This document shows, in pieces, positions 34,720 through 48,533 of a stretch of 64,000 nucleotides of DNA. Under the pieces are notes generated by a model. The model did not search any database. It worked only from the letters and a program-made list of their open reading frames with translations, and was not told the DNA's origin. The stretch covers positions 310,001 to 374,000 of the forward strand of contig JADCRB010000001.1 in assembly GCA_021464245.1 (NCBI GenBank), in the 5' to 3' direction. Each line of letters opens with the position of its first letter. The first letter of the stretch is position 1. The stretch comes from Carallia brachiata (Eukaryota > Streptophyta > Magnoliopsida > Malpighiales > Rhizophoraceae). A program made the translations under genes and the position numbers.

Positions 34720-35020
34720 CTACGCCCCGCACCTAAAATTACCTCATTGTGTTTATTTCTTGCATGAGGATGGGAAAAAATGGGTAGTTCCACTGCATTG
34801 GACACTGTTTTACCCAGTGGGACCAAGGGGTCCAGCACCATAAAAGATGTGTCTATTTTCATTTGTGCGCTGACAGAGAGACAGAGAGTGCTTTGATCAC
34901 TGTCTGCCAATGGTCCTATCAAAGTCAAAAAGAATCCAAAAATCAATGCAATGTCTGATGGTGGATTTGACAGTGTCTCTATAGTCAACCTTTTCAGCAT
35001 AGTGCGGACAGCTGTTGGCC
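34720..35020. other. Higher-complexity island upstream of PSK, possible regulatory region
   Basis: About 300 bases of clearly higher GC and complexity sit between AT-rich flanks, 0.8-1.1 kb upstream of PSK. It contains GTGGGACC at 34817-34824, a match to the class II TCP binding consensus, and a small palindrome 'ggaccaaggggtcc' (34820-34833). A 99-codon minus-strand open frame covers it but has no known domain. Confidence 0.35.
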
Positions 35021-35641
35021 ATTATCTTTTTTTTTTTTTTTTTCTTTCCCCTTTTTTTCCGCTCTTTTTTGTCCATTTAAATTTAACCTCAAATGTTAAA
35101 TAATCTCGATTTCATTTGAAAAAATACGATTCAAAAATACTTAATTTAGAAATAACGCAAATTAAAAAGATTCAAAATTTAAAGTCAAATTTGACACTAT
35201 TTTTGCTGTTTTTTCTCTCAATGAGAAAAAAAAATTATAATATTTAAATTATAAATTTTATGTAAAAAAAAGCAGACTAGTATTATTTTTACTATTTATT
35301 TTATCAAATTTATTTGTAAAAAAATTATTATTTAATATTTTATTATATTTTCTTATTATTTTATTTATATATAGACAAATAAATACACATCACAAATACA
35401 TACAACTTTATTTTTATAAATTATACAAATATGTATTGTATTTAATTTATGTAATTTTAAATTACACAATATGCAATCTCGTTGCATGTCATTTTTTTTA
35501 AATTGAAATTCAATAATAATAATAATAATAATATTTTAAATAATAGGACCAACGTTTTGGCTTTTTTTTTTTTTTTTTCCTTTTACCTGTAGTGAAACCT
35601 TAAATGGATTTATCCCGTGAAACTTTAGAGGGCTAACCTTA

Positions 35642-36004
35642 ATGCTTTCTTTGGTTTCATTAGAAACCATGAGAAAAGAAAAAAATTACAAAAAAAAATA
35701 TATCATTATATATTAATTTTTATAATTTTTTTTATAATTTTCTTATCAATCTAAATAACTTATTTTTCTCACAATTTTTTCTCTCACAAATTATTTTTCA
35801 TTTTTCTTTTCTATCATTTTCTTTCTCACAACTTTTTTATCAATTCAAATAATATTATTTTTCAATAAATCTTTCTCTTAAAAATTATTATTTATTTTTA
35901 TTTCTCATCAAATTTTTTTTTATAAATTTTTCATCAATTTAAATAATTTTTTTATAATTTTTTTCACAATATTTTCTTCATACTTTTTCACAAATCTAAA
36001 CGCA
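35642..36004. mobile_element. MITE, PIF/Harbinger-like
   Basis: A 363-bp element with TTA at 35639-35641 and 36005-36007. Left end ATGCTTTCTTTGG, right reverse-complement TGCGTTTAGATTTG (imperfect). The interior has repeated 'ttttctctcacaaattatt' type blocks also seen near 18130-18250. Non-coding. Confidence 0.55.
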
Positions 36005-36007
36005 TTA

Positions 36008-39000
36008 TAAGTGTAAAACGTGATGTGGAATAATAAAGTATTTCCTTGACAATTCTGATCCCATGATTGATATTGGGTCCTGATTTCTGCGCCAACCTTT
36101 GCTTCGTACCTTCTTCGACAATTCTTGTGGTTTAAAACATTCAACTGTATTCTATTTCGTGCAATTATTGGGGCTAGGCAAGATTTTGGAATGTTTAAAT
36201 TTTTATAGCCACAAAAAAAAAAAAAATCACTTTTGTCTATTTAAAGGGTAAGCTAAATATCTTAATGTCGATTGATTGGCAACCATGTGTGCCTGGATGG
36301 ATATTGCATTCTTAATGTACTTAAAGGTGATGTCTTACAGAAATTGGTTGTGGTTTGCCACCAAAGTTCAGAGTTTGCATGCCAATGTTTGCTTGTTGTT
36401 TATTAAAAGTTGATGGAGTAATTTAAAATGAAATGGAGATTTTGCTTCTCTTTTGGTAGATTCGAATCATTCACTTTTCAATATAACGACTAAGAAAACC
36501 ATTTGAATAGCATCCAACCTTTGGACTTGATGAAAGTTAGGGATCCAATCCTATCACATTCTCCAATCTCTCAAATTATGCAGGATTGAATGCAAAACAC
36601 ACCCTTTCTAAGGACCTAAAAAAACCTCTTTTTGCTAATTAACAACTAACAGCTACTGGCTACTAATTGTTAGGGAGAAACTTTTATGAGATAGCCATCT
36701 ATTAAAAAAGTTTCACTACATAACTTAATATTAAACAATAAAAAAGTAATCATAAATTCATTTAATAATCTAATTATTTATCTATTTTTTTTTTAATTTC
36801 AATTATTTAACAGATTATATCACTTTATTACTTACATATTATTCCCCTTACTAGAATTGGATTTTGTGAAGGCTTATATTTATTGAACAATCTAATTCTA
36901 TTGTCAATTGGGTTGGCATATTGAAATTCCCATGTCTAGCTAGTCTGGGACAAATCTGAAATTAAAAAAAAAAAATAAATAAAAGATTTTCAGTTACGAG
37001 GAGCCTTTAGACCATATGCATGTTATAGTGGCATTGGGATTCTATCAAAGTTACAGTGGCATTTGAATACTGATGATCATGAACAAAAGTGTTGATATCA
37101 GTCCACTATTTTTATTCCAATAAATTCTTCAACCTCTTTCCTTTTTCTTGTAAAGTTCATTATAATTGAAATGTAATAAACAATATTTAGATTTTATAAA
37201 TTGTTGGAAAAAGTTAGAATATTGCACCAGGATATGAAAGTATGCTTCTTGTCTTGGCTGTATTAAAATTTCTTGTTGGTTTCAACAATGAGTGATGCTG
37301 GTAGCTTAAGAGCATGAATCGTGCACCACCCTCCTCTTATACCTCGAAATAAATACTTTGCGTATTTAAGGTGAAAATTTTTCAGAAGCTTTCTTAATTA
37401 ATATTTGCTGTTGTATGTTCCGTTTACCATAAATAACATGGAGAATGAAAGTAGATACTTCGGTGAAATGTCTAGTGGCAAGATAAGAATGTTAGGAACA
37501 ACATGATTCCACGAAATGAATTCTCTCCCAGTTGAAAGTTGAAACTAAAGTCTTCGATAATTTTAGAAGAAATTTTGGGTTTATAGTAAAATAAAAAGAG
37601 TGATTCATTTTAAGTAGTGAGTCTTGCTCAACAAGTTGATCCAAAGAAAAAGGGATGGGTTAGTTTCCTTTTAGCCCTTGTTTGGGACAAGGGAATCTGT
37701 GTGATGGATTGGGGGCAATTGGGGTCATGCTCTAAAATTAGTAGCCTAACAGTTTGGATTGCAAGAAAGAAAATGGAAAAGAAAGAGAATAGAAAATAGT
37801 ACAATAATAATGATATTATGATTGATAAAAAGTAATGATTAGAAAGTTGTCAGAAAGAAAATAAATAGTAATTTGTGAGAAAAAAAGTAAAAATTAATTG
37901 TTAGAATTGATAGAATATGAATAGAAAATAGTTTCCTATTATTTTTTTTTCCTACCATTTCCTATGCTTTGCCAAACAAAGCATAAGAGATTGAAGAGTA
38001 AAGGCTTAATTCTACAATTAGGTGTTATTATCTCTAACTATCTCAATTATTGTTGAGCCATCTTTCTCTCTCTTTAGGCCGATGCTCCAATCAGTTGTTC
38101 GGCAACCACATAACTTTGGGCCTGAACTTGAGCCACACTTGTGAACACCGTTGATCCATATCTGTGGTGAGCTTAAGTTAGGCCTTCTAGAACATCTTGA
38201 AGTTCTAATGAATCTGCCATATCCAATGCTAGGCCCAACGGGCCAAGTACAAGAGAAAAGAATGACCGAATGATGAGACGAGGTGAAAAAAGTCTTTCGC
38301 CACACTCTAAAAGTTAAAATCCTAAATTTGGTTTTATATTTTGAGAAAAGGGGTATGATATTGAATTTACTAAAAATTTTTTGACTGTCTTTTGAGTGAC
38401 TATTTTGTGATTGTTATATACGAGATAACAAGTAAATTATACAACACAAAAGTGTAATTACAAAAAAATTATATGATATGTGAAAGTAAATTATATGATA
38501 TAGGTAACTAGTCATTAATTTTTTTTATTGACTGATTATCTGTGTCATATAATTTTTTTTTAATATATCGTATAATTCTACTATTATTTCATATAATTTA
38601 TTTGTTGTGTTGTACATAACAGCTACGAAACAGTGACTTAAGTGTCAGTGATTGACTATAGTCGTGCTCATTTATTTATTTATTTTGGTAAAGAATGGGA
38701 GTCAATAACCCAAAGTTAAGTGATTACCGTCCGAAAGAAAGAGATTCCTTTAATATCTTCCTGCAAAATGTGAAGAACACTTTTAGGTGGTTGAAGTGTG
38801 GGATCGATCGATGAAAATATAAATAGTTATTGGCCGAAAGACCTTTGTAATAGACCAAAAAAAAAAAAGGAAAGAGACAATGCAGATAAGAATTTTTTTT
38901 TTTTCGTATGTAGATGTATTTTATTTTTTAAAAAAACGCGCAATAGTCATCATCTTAAGGTATAATCCTGACGCGGAGAATGGGAAGGTGTCTTGAAAAA

Positions 39001-41690
39001 ACGGAGAAGATCCGATGAAAAACGGGCGTGTTTAATCTCTCAAAGCCTCGGAAAATTTAGCTTAAAGACAATCATCAAACGGTTGGTGAAAGCTTAGCAA
39101 ACAAGACATCAAGACTCAGTTCCTTAGAAAATATTCTAATAATTAGAGTTTAAAATTTTTATTACAGAAATCTTGAGTTTAAATTTTAGAAAATGAGAGG
39201 TAGAATATATGAGAGGGAAGAGTTATCCTATTATATATAACTCATGACTCAGACGAACGACCTAATAAACAAAGAAAAAAAAACATCAAGACCAACAATA
39301 TTCAAAGCACTTGGGAGAAAAAAATCTTGAATTCTTATTTTAGACGCCTCCAAATTCAATCTTAAGAAGAAGATATAAGAGATTTGTATAGTTTATAATT
39401 TAACGAATTTTTTAATAAATAAATAAATAAAAGTAATTTAGAAGCTTGATATAGAAAATTTTAAAGAACTTTAAAGTGTTAAGTTAAAAACATAATAATG
39501 ATAAAATAAAAAATTAATTAGATAATAATAGATACAGCTCTATTATTATTTTAATATTATTTATAATTAAATTATTTAATGATGCTCAAAAACAAAAATC
39601 GAATTTCACCTTCCTAATCTCGGGTTTGCCTTTTTCTAGCTACAGCTAGCGCGCTAGATCTATTTTGTATGATGCTGGTGATGATCTAAGCGTTTAGATC
39701 ATCGTGACCTTCAATAATAATAAAGAAATAAGCCAAACCAAACTAAATTTAGATTTATTAATCGTAAATTGTGTTTATGGTGCTCTTAACAGAGCCAGAC
39801 AACTCGTTAACCCAAAGATATAAAATAATAAAGAGCCGCAGAGGTGCTGACAAAGCCCCATAGGTTTATGTGGATGCCGGATGATAAATTGTACCAGCTA
39901 AAGTATGATTTTTTTTTTTTTTGATATTATCTCAAAAATACAATTATTTATATTTTAAGTGTAATTACGTTTAATTCTTTTTTTAAAGAAATTATAAAGT
40001 TAAAATTTAAAATTAAATGAGTAATATTTTAAAATTTAAAGTGTAAATCTCATATAATATGTGTTAAATTTAAAAAAAAAAACTTTGGGTATTTTTTTTT
40101 AAAAACTTTAACAAAGTTAAATGAAATTGACGAGTGGTTTTACTTTGTTTTTGTGTTGGACGGTGGCATCCAGATGCATCATCCAGGTGGCCAATGTTTA
40201 TATTGTTTTTTTTTTTGTTTGGTCGGAACCGCGTCCATGTGACAATGAAGACGCGATAACGAAACTCTGTCCCGGGTCAATATGTGCCAACCAAGACAAG
40301 GCAATCCTATTGGTTAAAGCTACCAGAAGTGAAAGACAAATTCAATAAGGCAATCCAGAAAACAAAACATTTTAAGGACTCAATGGACTAGGCAAAGCCG
40401 AAGACATGCTAACAAGAAATATTTTATAGCACCGAACTTAATTTAATCAGTTGAAGACGCGTGTCTCTAATTCTTAAGTTTGGTTCGAACCTTAAATTTG
40501 ATACTTACCTTAACTTTTTTTTAGCTGTTCGGCTACTAATTGCAATAGACCAAAAAAAAAAAAAGAAAAGTCTTACGTTCATCTTGGTTACTGATTGAAG
40601 AAAACTTGATTTAAATAAGAAACGTAAGAGAAATAACAACACGAGAATGATGGCATCCGATTTGCCTGTGTAATGAAATTGTCTTTAAACGTTATACAGT
40701 ACAAACTTCAGGCGCTATATAATAGGCTGTTTTTTAATAAATTTCACTCCTCTCTTTTCAAGATTATAACAGATAATTTTTAAAATAAAAATTTAAATTC
40801 TAATATCTAAGAGTATCATTTTTATTCATGCAATGATATCTCGAGATCTTGATTTGCATTTTAGATTTCAATTTGATATTAAACATATTACTACTAAGTG
40901 CTCAAGATTTTGCGACATTCAATTATATTATTGGAAATTTGTTGAATGGGATTATGCGTAAAGAGGAATGATCACATAACTTGAATAGGAGTGGAAGGTT
41001 GTTTTTCAAAATAAAAGAAGCTGTTGACCCTTGTAGAGATCGATTGAGCAGACGAACATTTAAGCGGTCGACCGAATAATTTTAAAGCTGCAAAGTGAGC
41101 TTCAAGTGGATAAATTGTTTGAACAGTCCATCAGACAAAATGTAGGAGTCGATCGACCAAAACTGCATTGACGAGTCGAGACAAAGTGTAAAACAAAAAA
41201 GAGTTCTGTGGACACAGAAAAAGTAGATATATAATAGACGTATTGTAATCAATTGATTGTTTTGTATGATCAAATAATTAATATTTATAACAAAAAAGTT
41301 AATAAAAAATATGTTATTTTTATTATAACTATTAATTATTTAGTTATATAAAATAAAGTTTATTATTATTATCTGTTCTGCATATGCATTTTTTTACGTT
41401 TATGTACAATAGATCGGTTAACCGACGGTGCGCAGACAAAATTTTAAAAATTCGAGAAAATTTTGTTTGATATCCTAAGATGAAAGAAATTCTTTTGAGC
41501 GACGACAATCAGACCATTTATGTGCTTTTATTTTTTATTTTTGGAACAAAGAAAAAAGGCCATTAGATTAAAAGTGAAAACACACGTACATAGGGTCAGC
41601 CTATAACATAGCCTACATCATACCGCAACATAGCTTATATACACATAAAGACACAACAGGCCACCAAAAACCAACTTGTCTGACCCAATC
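36008..41690. other. Large gene-free spacer
   Basis: I found no supported coding exon in these 5.7 kb. A MITE relic at about 37674-37983 (gcccttgtttggg ... gccaaacaaagca) resembles 59000-59250, but its flanking triplets TTA and TAA do not match as a direct repeat. Open frames at 38018-38305 (minus) and 40121-40348 (plus) have no recognisable domain. The rest is A/T-rich unique-looking sequence. Confidence 0.5.
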
Positions 41691-41696
41691 AAAAAC

Positions 41697-42444
41697 CATA
41701 ATTATTAAAATCAGTTCGGACACTGACTTAATTAGACAATTGAATTAGTGGATCATTGGTTCAACCAGTAGATTATTAGTTTAACTAATGAGTCATTAAT
41801 TTATAAGAAAATAAATATATCAAATAATATATATAAATTTTTTGTATAATTTAACACAATAATTATATTTTTATAAATTAAAAAATAGTTTATATTAATC
41901 AAAATTTTGATAAAAATTCTTAAAAAATTATTTTTTAAAGTCAATTGTAACATATTATTTGATATATGAATAATGTTAAATTATTGTATACAGAAAAATA
42001 GATTATAAAAAATAAAAAATTATTAAATTGTGCAAAAAAAATATTGTGTAATAATGTTTAGTATTATAAAAATATTATTTTTATCATTTACACAGTAAAA
42101 AAAAAATTAGTGTGTAAATATTATACAAATATTATTGTTCAAGTGGTAAAAATTGAAAAAAAATTTATAATTTTTACTGTTTAAACACTGTTTATCATTA
42201 AAAAATATTATTTTTACTGTTTATACAGTAAAAATGAAAAAAAAAATTATAATTTTTTATTGTTTGACCATGGTTTATCATTAAAAAAATATTATTTTAC
42301 TGTTTGCACAATAAAAAATGAAAAAAAATAATTTTTTATTATTCAAATGGCCCAGTTACTGTTCACGCGAACCGGTCCGACTCAGTGCCTGAGTCATCGG
42401 GTCACCGGTTCGATTGGCTGGGCTGGACCGGATTTAATAACTGT
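41697..42444. mobile_element. MULE-like MITE inserted in a GC-richer repeat
   Basis: The left end (CATAATTATTAAAATCAGTTCGG) and right reverse-complement (CACAGTTATTAAATCCGGTCC) form inverted termini, with 'caaaaac' directly outside on both sides. The inside has several 'actgtttacacagt'-like palindromes (42080-42310). The sequences outside look like one older GC-richer element split by this insertion. Confidence 0.55.
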
Positions 42445-43240
42445 GCCAAAAACAGGACACAAATTAGCCCAACACAACCTCCGTACAGACCAAGGATGGA
42501 GCTCAAGTTCGAGCTCATAGCCTAAGAAAAGGAAGCTCGCATTGGAGGGAAACAGAGCCAAAACCCAAGAAAGCAAAGTCTAGAACCCAAAAGGTTCAAG
42601 ACTCGCACTGCACCACAACACAGACGAACAGACTACAGTGAGAGAAGCCACAACGGACTGAAAGCAACGCGACACTAGCCAATAGTTGGCTGCAGGCCAT
42701 ATTCGCCAAAGCACAACTGAGTGGCGCAATCTACCAACACTACAAAGGACCGAGAAGCGTGAGAGAAGAAACGTGACCAAATGTTGAAAGAAGAGACCAT
42801 TGACTAGGCGGAGGGTAGGACAGTGACGCGAGACTCCTTTGAAAGATCCACTGGTATAGGTTGCTCGAAGACCACTGAGGGCCAGCGACCTTCAACAAAG
42901 GGGACATCCCCCACCTCACTACCCAAAACTGGCAATGATAGAGAGGTAGAGGACACGACAGAGCACCAGAGGGGACGCGCTGTAGAAGTGAGAAATAGAA
43001 TAGCAATAGCGACAGGAAAGAGCAACCAAAACAAACCCAAAAGCTCACCAAGGAGCATTAAGCTCACAAAGGAGCACAAAAATAGCTACAGGGGCCAATA
43101 AAGTCGATTGGAAGGCCACCAGAACCTCCAACAACGCCCCGAGCTCCAGGCATATGTTAGTACAAACTAACGTACGATAGAGAACTCTTCTCCAATAATG
43201 ACAACTTATTTGTTTAAGACTAATTAACTTGATCATGTAA
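42445..43240 (-). repeat. GC-richer degenerate repeat, possibly retroelement 3' region
   Basis: About 800 bases of distinctly higher GC. Both strands have 60-100 codon open frames (for example minus 42804-43079, 42740-43051), but none shows a known domain. The continuation left of the MITE (about 41540-41696) looks like the same element. A LINE or TRIM remnant is my best guess. Confidence 0.35.
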
Positions 43241-43417
43241 TTAGGGGCGGATCTAACAATTTGTGCCGTAACGGCAAAGAGTACCTATCATTCTGTTCTT
43301 GCCACCATCTAGCCGCACCACTATCAATCTATCCCAATCAATAATAAGAACTGCTAGGAAAAGATCTAGATCGCGAAAGACATCAACACCTACTTATCTT
43401 ATCGTGGCATATGATCA

Positions 43418-43441
43418 TATATATATATATATATATATATA
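43418..43441. repeat. (AT)n microsatellite
   Basis: About eleven AT units in spacer DNA. Confidence 0.85.
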
Positions 43442-43629
43442 ACACAGTGCCAATATTAATAAAAAAAAATACGTGAAATTTATAGAATGATCCTGTTAAC
43501 AAGGCTAAATAGTTCACAAAACGATACCCTATTTCCAATAATCAAATGGTGATTCAGTGATTGGCGAGGAATGGCCCGGACTTTGACTGAGAAGAGAAGG
43601 CGATGGAAATATCATCTAATTAACAATAA

Positions 43630-44618
43630 GTGCGTGTTTGTTTAGTACATAAAAATGAAAATGAGGTAGTTAATTCTCATTATAGTATTTATTTTCATAC
43701 AATTCGATCTCATTGCCTTAAATTTAGAAATGTGATTCCTATAGAAATTATGATTCTCATCTCCGACACATCAATCATTCTCATTCCTCAGATAACTAAC
43801 TTAACTACCTGCTACCAAATTATTAAAAAAAAACTTCAACAAAAATTTGAATAAAACAACATATTAGAGAAAAATAAAAAAATAACAAAATGATAAACTT
43901 AATATAGAATTCAAAGCAAAAATGTTAAAATAATAATTTGATAGTAATAATAATAATTTATATGTTTGATGATGAAATATTTTATAATCTATACAATATT
44001 AATTCTGTTATAATAATATTAATAATACTTCTTTTTTATTGTTATTATTAGTAATAATAAAATTATATGTTAATATTTTTATTTTAGATTTTATATTTAT
44101 GGCTATTATTATGACGTAAATTATTATTATTAGTTTTAATTTTTATTATAATTTTTAATTTTATTGTTATGGTTATTGAATATTTTTTTATATGACATTA
44201 TATTACCATAGTTTTGTATTTTATATTTTTTATTTGATATTCATAATTTTTTAATCTCTGTAATATCATTTTCATTATAATAATATTAATCGCAATTCTT
44301 ATTTATTATTATTATTATTATTATTTAATATTTTTAATTTGAAATTATTTAAAAATTATTATTTTACCATGTTTAATTTGGTATTCAATATTTTTTTTAA
44401 TTTTTGACTAAATTTCTCTTATTTTTATCATGAAATAAATATTATCGTATATTTGATATTGATTCTTATTCTGAATTGAAATAAACAACTATGAAGGATT
44501 TCGATTCCAATTCTTAAATAAACTAAACATATTATGAAATAAATCATTCCGTTTTCGATTTTACTTTATTCTGATTTCGAATCTGATTCTATTTCTGTAC
44601 CGTAAACCAAATGGCCCC
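43630..44618. mobile_element. MITE, PIF/Harbinger-like, 989 bp
   Basis: Left end GTGCGTGTTTGTTTAGTAC, right reverse-complement GGGGCCATTTGGTTTACGGTAC, TAA at 43627-43629 and 44619-44621. The interior is A/T-rich with (TTA)n runs (44305-44325) and is non-coding. Confidence 0.68.
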
Positions 44619-44629
44619 TAAATGTGTCA

Positions 44630-44765
44630 TTGGTTGTGTGGTTCAATAGGTTATAGAATTAGGATTCCTGCAAAAGATTGTGTTCGAATCCCGCTATAGT
44701 CAAATGTTAGAGTTAAACTTATTGGTTACTGTTTAACGTAAGATATAATATTTTTTTATTAGAGG
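44630..44765 (+). mobile_element. Possible tRNA-derived SINE
   Basis: The stretch has an A-box-like 'tggttcaataggttatag' and a B-box-like 'gtgttcgaatcccgc' spaced about 45 bases apart, as in tRNA-derived SINEs. The cloverleaf arms do not pair as in a real tRNA. No convincing target duplication or clean A-tail was found. Confidence 0.4.
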
Positions 44766-46251
44766 AAAAAATTGAAATTCTTTTACATATTATTTGCCTC
44801 TTACTCATTTTCCACTTTTCTCAAATAAGAAATTTTTAATTTTTTTCTCATCATCTCCTCCCAAATACTAGAGATTATAAAAAATATTTCTCTACTTTAA
44901 TAATTCTCTTTCTCACTTTTTTTTCTTGTACTTTTCTTTCCACCTAAGATTTTATCGAAAGATAATGTAAAGAGCATATCTTCACCAACCACGATACACA
45001 CACACCCCCACCCACCACACCCACACAATCTCATTGATCATCTACCAAACCCCACATGTCGTCCTAACTTCATATTCTCAAATGGGCTTTTTTTTTTTTT
45101 TTGGTTTTTGGGTTGAGGATTAATCCTTTTGTGCCAAACTTTAGTGTGTTAAGACTACATGCTACCGATTCCAATTTATTTTGTGAAATGTCTTTAAGAA
45201 GATCAAAATTTGAGAATTTGTGCATTTCGAATAATCCTAAACTCACCTTTATTGCTAAACAAACTATGAATGGTTAAATGAGATTAACACTTCTCAAATC
45301 AGGAACAATGAATCTTGGGAGCTAGATTGATTATCATTGAGTTGTGTAACTTTTTCTCTTTTGGTTAATAAAATGTAAGAGTGGGACTGATCGACCAATT
45401 TTCCTATTAGACAATATTATATTGTGATATAAGAGAAGTGTGTAGAGTCTGAATAGTTATATTATAACGTACACTAAATCTAAGGTAGATTTAGTTCAAC
45501 TGATTATCTCAGTTGACACTCAAACCCACATCTTTTGAGTGAGCAACAATTGAGGCCCCTGCTAATGTTTTATTATTAGACCACAACTTTCGATAAATAT
45601 GTAACTTTTTGATGGCAAGTTTTGTTTTTCACGTCGTTTTTTGTTTGCTATGCCATTTTTCGTTATAAAGTGGCACATAGTTTTTTTTTATCAAAAAAAT
45701 AAATAAGTAAAAATGACACTCACAAATCTAAGAGAGAGGATCGTGTTGTTGGTACTGTAAGGTAGACTAAATTATCTACACTAAAAAAACTAAGGGAGCA
45801 AACTTTGAGTATTCAATAGGCATCACTGGACCGTTTATAAATAAACGCATGCTTGCCACATAGTCTATATTGCAGGTTCTACAAGCTTTGCTATTGGAAG
45901 TTATTGTAGAAGACAGTTACTTAGCCTAAGGCCAAAAATTGAAGGGAAATTGAAGGAAGTTTGACCTTCAATTTTTATTGGGATATTTAGGCATAAAAGC
46001 TTCTCTTAAAGCCTCGTAGAGAATAGAGATAACCAACCTGCAGTGCCCATAGGGATCGATAGAGGTTTGGATTTCAAATATTATTTTATCCTTTCACACT
46101 CCACAATCTATGGCTTGGATAAAAAACATATATATATATTTAATGGTATAAAAATGAGTAAGCTACCTTTTCCTCTACAAATTATTAATGTATTGAAGCA
46201 TCATAACAAGAAACAAGAAAATCAATATGGAGTGTAGACGGGGCTTTTCCT
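44766..46251. other. Intergenic spacer
   Basis: No supported gene. A 'cacacacacccccaccc' stretch lies near 44996-45024. Open frames are under 70 codons and lack domains. Confidence 0.5.
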
Positions 46252-46254
46252 TTA

Positions 46255-46760
46255 ACACTATGTTTGATGTTTGGAAAAAAAAAAAAAAAGAGGGAGGGGA
46301 ATAGGAACGGAATGAAAGTGTGAGAATTTAACATTAGAAGAGAAAAAAAAATTTTTATTCTTAAAGTGTTTGGTAGGGTATAGTGTGAAGAAATAAATTT
46401 AAAAATTTTTTATTTAGAAATAAACGAAGAGTAAGAGTAAACGAAATAATATATGTTATAATAGTAATAGCTAATTTTATTTTTTTTAGGTGAATAAAAT
46501 TCATGTATAATTTAATATCACACAATTTATTTTTTTATATCAAGTGAGTCTCACTTATTTTATACTGTAATATTATAAATAAATTATATAATAAAAATAT
46601 ACGTTAAATTAAAAATTTTATATTGAAATATTAATTTTATCCTTAAAAATAAAAAATTTAAAAATAAAATATGGTAAAAAATAACTTTTTATGAAAAGAC
46701 TACCCCTTCCCGCCGTTCCACCAACTTTAAGGGGAATGGAATGTTCCTAAACACACACTC
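46255..46760. mobile_element. MITE, PIF/Harbinger-like
   Basis: A 506-bp element with TTA at 46252-46254 and 46761-46763. Left end ACACTATGTTTGATG, right reverse-complement GAGTGTGTGTTTAGG (imperfect inverted pair). The interior is A/T-rich and non-coding. Confidence 0.55.
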
Positions 46761-46763
46761 TTA

Positions 46764-48418
46764 GGATAATTCGCCCTAATTCTTTTCTTTTACAGTGAAT
46801 TCTCTCTTTCCAAACAAGAAGTGAAGGTTATTAATTTTTTTCGTTTTTAATTTTAGAAAAAGTAAAGGTCATTGATAAATGGCCTTAAAATGACCCGTAC
46901 CGTTAAAGTAAATTTGATTTTTTTTAATCTTTTTCTTTTTATGAAACAATTAATTATTCATAGTTAAGCTTCACCCAGTCTAGCGTGTCTGTTGGTTAAA
47001 AAAAAGGCTAGCGTGTCTAAGACCAATAGATTGTTATGACCAGTCTACAACACTTACTTGCCTTCGCAAATTTTTTTTTTTTTGAGAGAATATTTGCCTT
47101 TGTAAATTTTCCATTCAAATTATAAAAAGTTTTGGTTAGGTATAAGCTAGCAAGGGAAAGGCGTAAACAGTGCGGGTTTTGCGCTGGCAATCTAGATTCG
47201 AATATTTACGCCAGTGTCATCTCTTAGTAAATGACTAGTGTCTGTTGTAGTAAAAAAAGATTATGATGCGGCGTTCAGTTTTAAATTTGATAATCGCCGT
47301 GATATCCAGTAGTAGAGTCACATTCAATTTATTAATATTCGGGTCGTGAGTCTATCACTTTAAAGTAATTGAATGAAGCATTACAAACATGAATTATTTC
47401 GATCTCAATTTCTAAATTCAATAACTGATGTACTTACAATAGATCTTTTTTCAATAAAAAAGAAAAACTCTTTTTTGGGTATGTTTGGCATGCCACTAGA
47501 TTTTACATCTAATAAATGTAACCTATAGTTCAAAATTTTTTTATGCAAAGGTTTTTTTTATTTTTTATTTTTGTAGGTAGATCATTTTACCTATAAGTTA
47601 AAATCGGAGATTATTCGTTAATATTCTCATTCAATCTCTTTTATAAGAAGGATCAACCATCTATATATTTATAGTTTGAATAAAATTTTGCCACAGCTCA
47701 TCCGATAATTACAAAATTATAGACCCAACATCCAATACGCCATTAAATCCTTCAAATCTAACATTAGAACATTGATGCCCAACACCTTTAGCTAAGGGGA
47801 TTGTTAGAATGAAAACTTAAACCTAAATTAACTGCACAAAAACACATTAAATTACTACACAAATTATCACCCAGTGATATTTGAGCAAAGTTCAAACTTA
47901 ATTTACTCGCACAAAGAAATGGTTTATACGCCAACAACATCTACAAACACGTGCAATGAATACATGGTCACAATTTCCTAGCACAAGATGAAATCTACTT
48001 CACTACAAAAACGTGCATTGAATACATGGTCATAATTTCCTAGCGCAAGATAAAATCTACTTCGTACAAATGCTTTTCAAGTTGGGTGCTGTCAGGTGCA
48101 CTGGGCGGTGCAGCGAACAGTATTCGAAGGCATATTAAAATAAATTTTTTTAAATAAAATTATAATTTAAATTTAAATAAATATTATTTTAAAATATAAA
48201 GTATAAATATTAAATAAAATTTATTAATTTTTTTGAAAATTTTTATTATAAAATTAAAATTAAAATTTAAATAAATGTTATTTTAAAATATAAAATATAA
48301 ATATTAAACTTAATCAAAAAAGAAAAATTTTCTTTCCCATTTTCTTTCGCATTTTCCTTTTGTTTTTTGGCTAAACCCTCAGAGTTTAGAAGAGTGATGA
48401 TAGGCTAATTCAAATCAT
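46764..48418. other. Spacer with dispersed-repeat fragment
   Basis: No supported gene. 47140-47400 shares about 120 bases with 10420-10540 (see that entry). Near 47930-48070 a block 'gtgcattgaatacatggtca.aatttcctagc' occurs twice in tandem, about 60 bases apart. The rest is A/T-rich. Confidence 0.5.
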
Positions 48419-48433
48419 CAAAAACAAAAGGAA

Positions 48434-48533
48434 CTAAGCGCTGGGCTTCTCAATTAGTTGAGGCTTGGTACTTTCAACCTTCAGATATGGGGTTTGATAG
48501 TTTTGGTTGGCAAAAAAACGAAAAAAAAAAAAG
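48434..48533 (+). mobile_element. Very short tRNA-derived SINE with exact 15-bp target duplication
   Basis: A 100-bp insert is bounded by identical 15-bp direct repeats, caaaaacaaaaggaa, at 48419-48433 and 48534-48548. It has tRNA-like boxes ('tctcaattagttgaggcttgg' A-box region and 'ggggtttgatag' B-box region) and an A-rich tail. The target duplication and tail are hallmarks of L1-type retroposition. No family name assigned. Confidence 0.75.

Noticed and set aside
34861..34900. Possible miR156-like sequence ('tgacagagagacagagagtgc')
   Set aside because: It differs from the miR156 sequence at several places and no matching star arm was found to form a hairpin.
38018..38305. 95-codon minus-strand frame
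   Set aside because: No domain, no promoter or splice context, and surrounding DNA is repeat-like.
42740..43101. Overlapping 90-100 codon frames on both strands
   Set aside because: No domain, both strands open, and the region looks like a degenerate repeat.
44675..44700. Possible tRNA gene at a 'gttcgaatcccgc' T-arm-like motif
   Set aside because: The acceptor and anticodon arms do not pair; it looks like a SINE B box.
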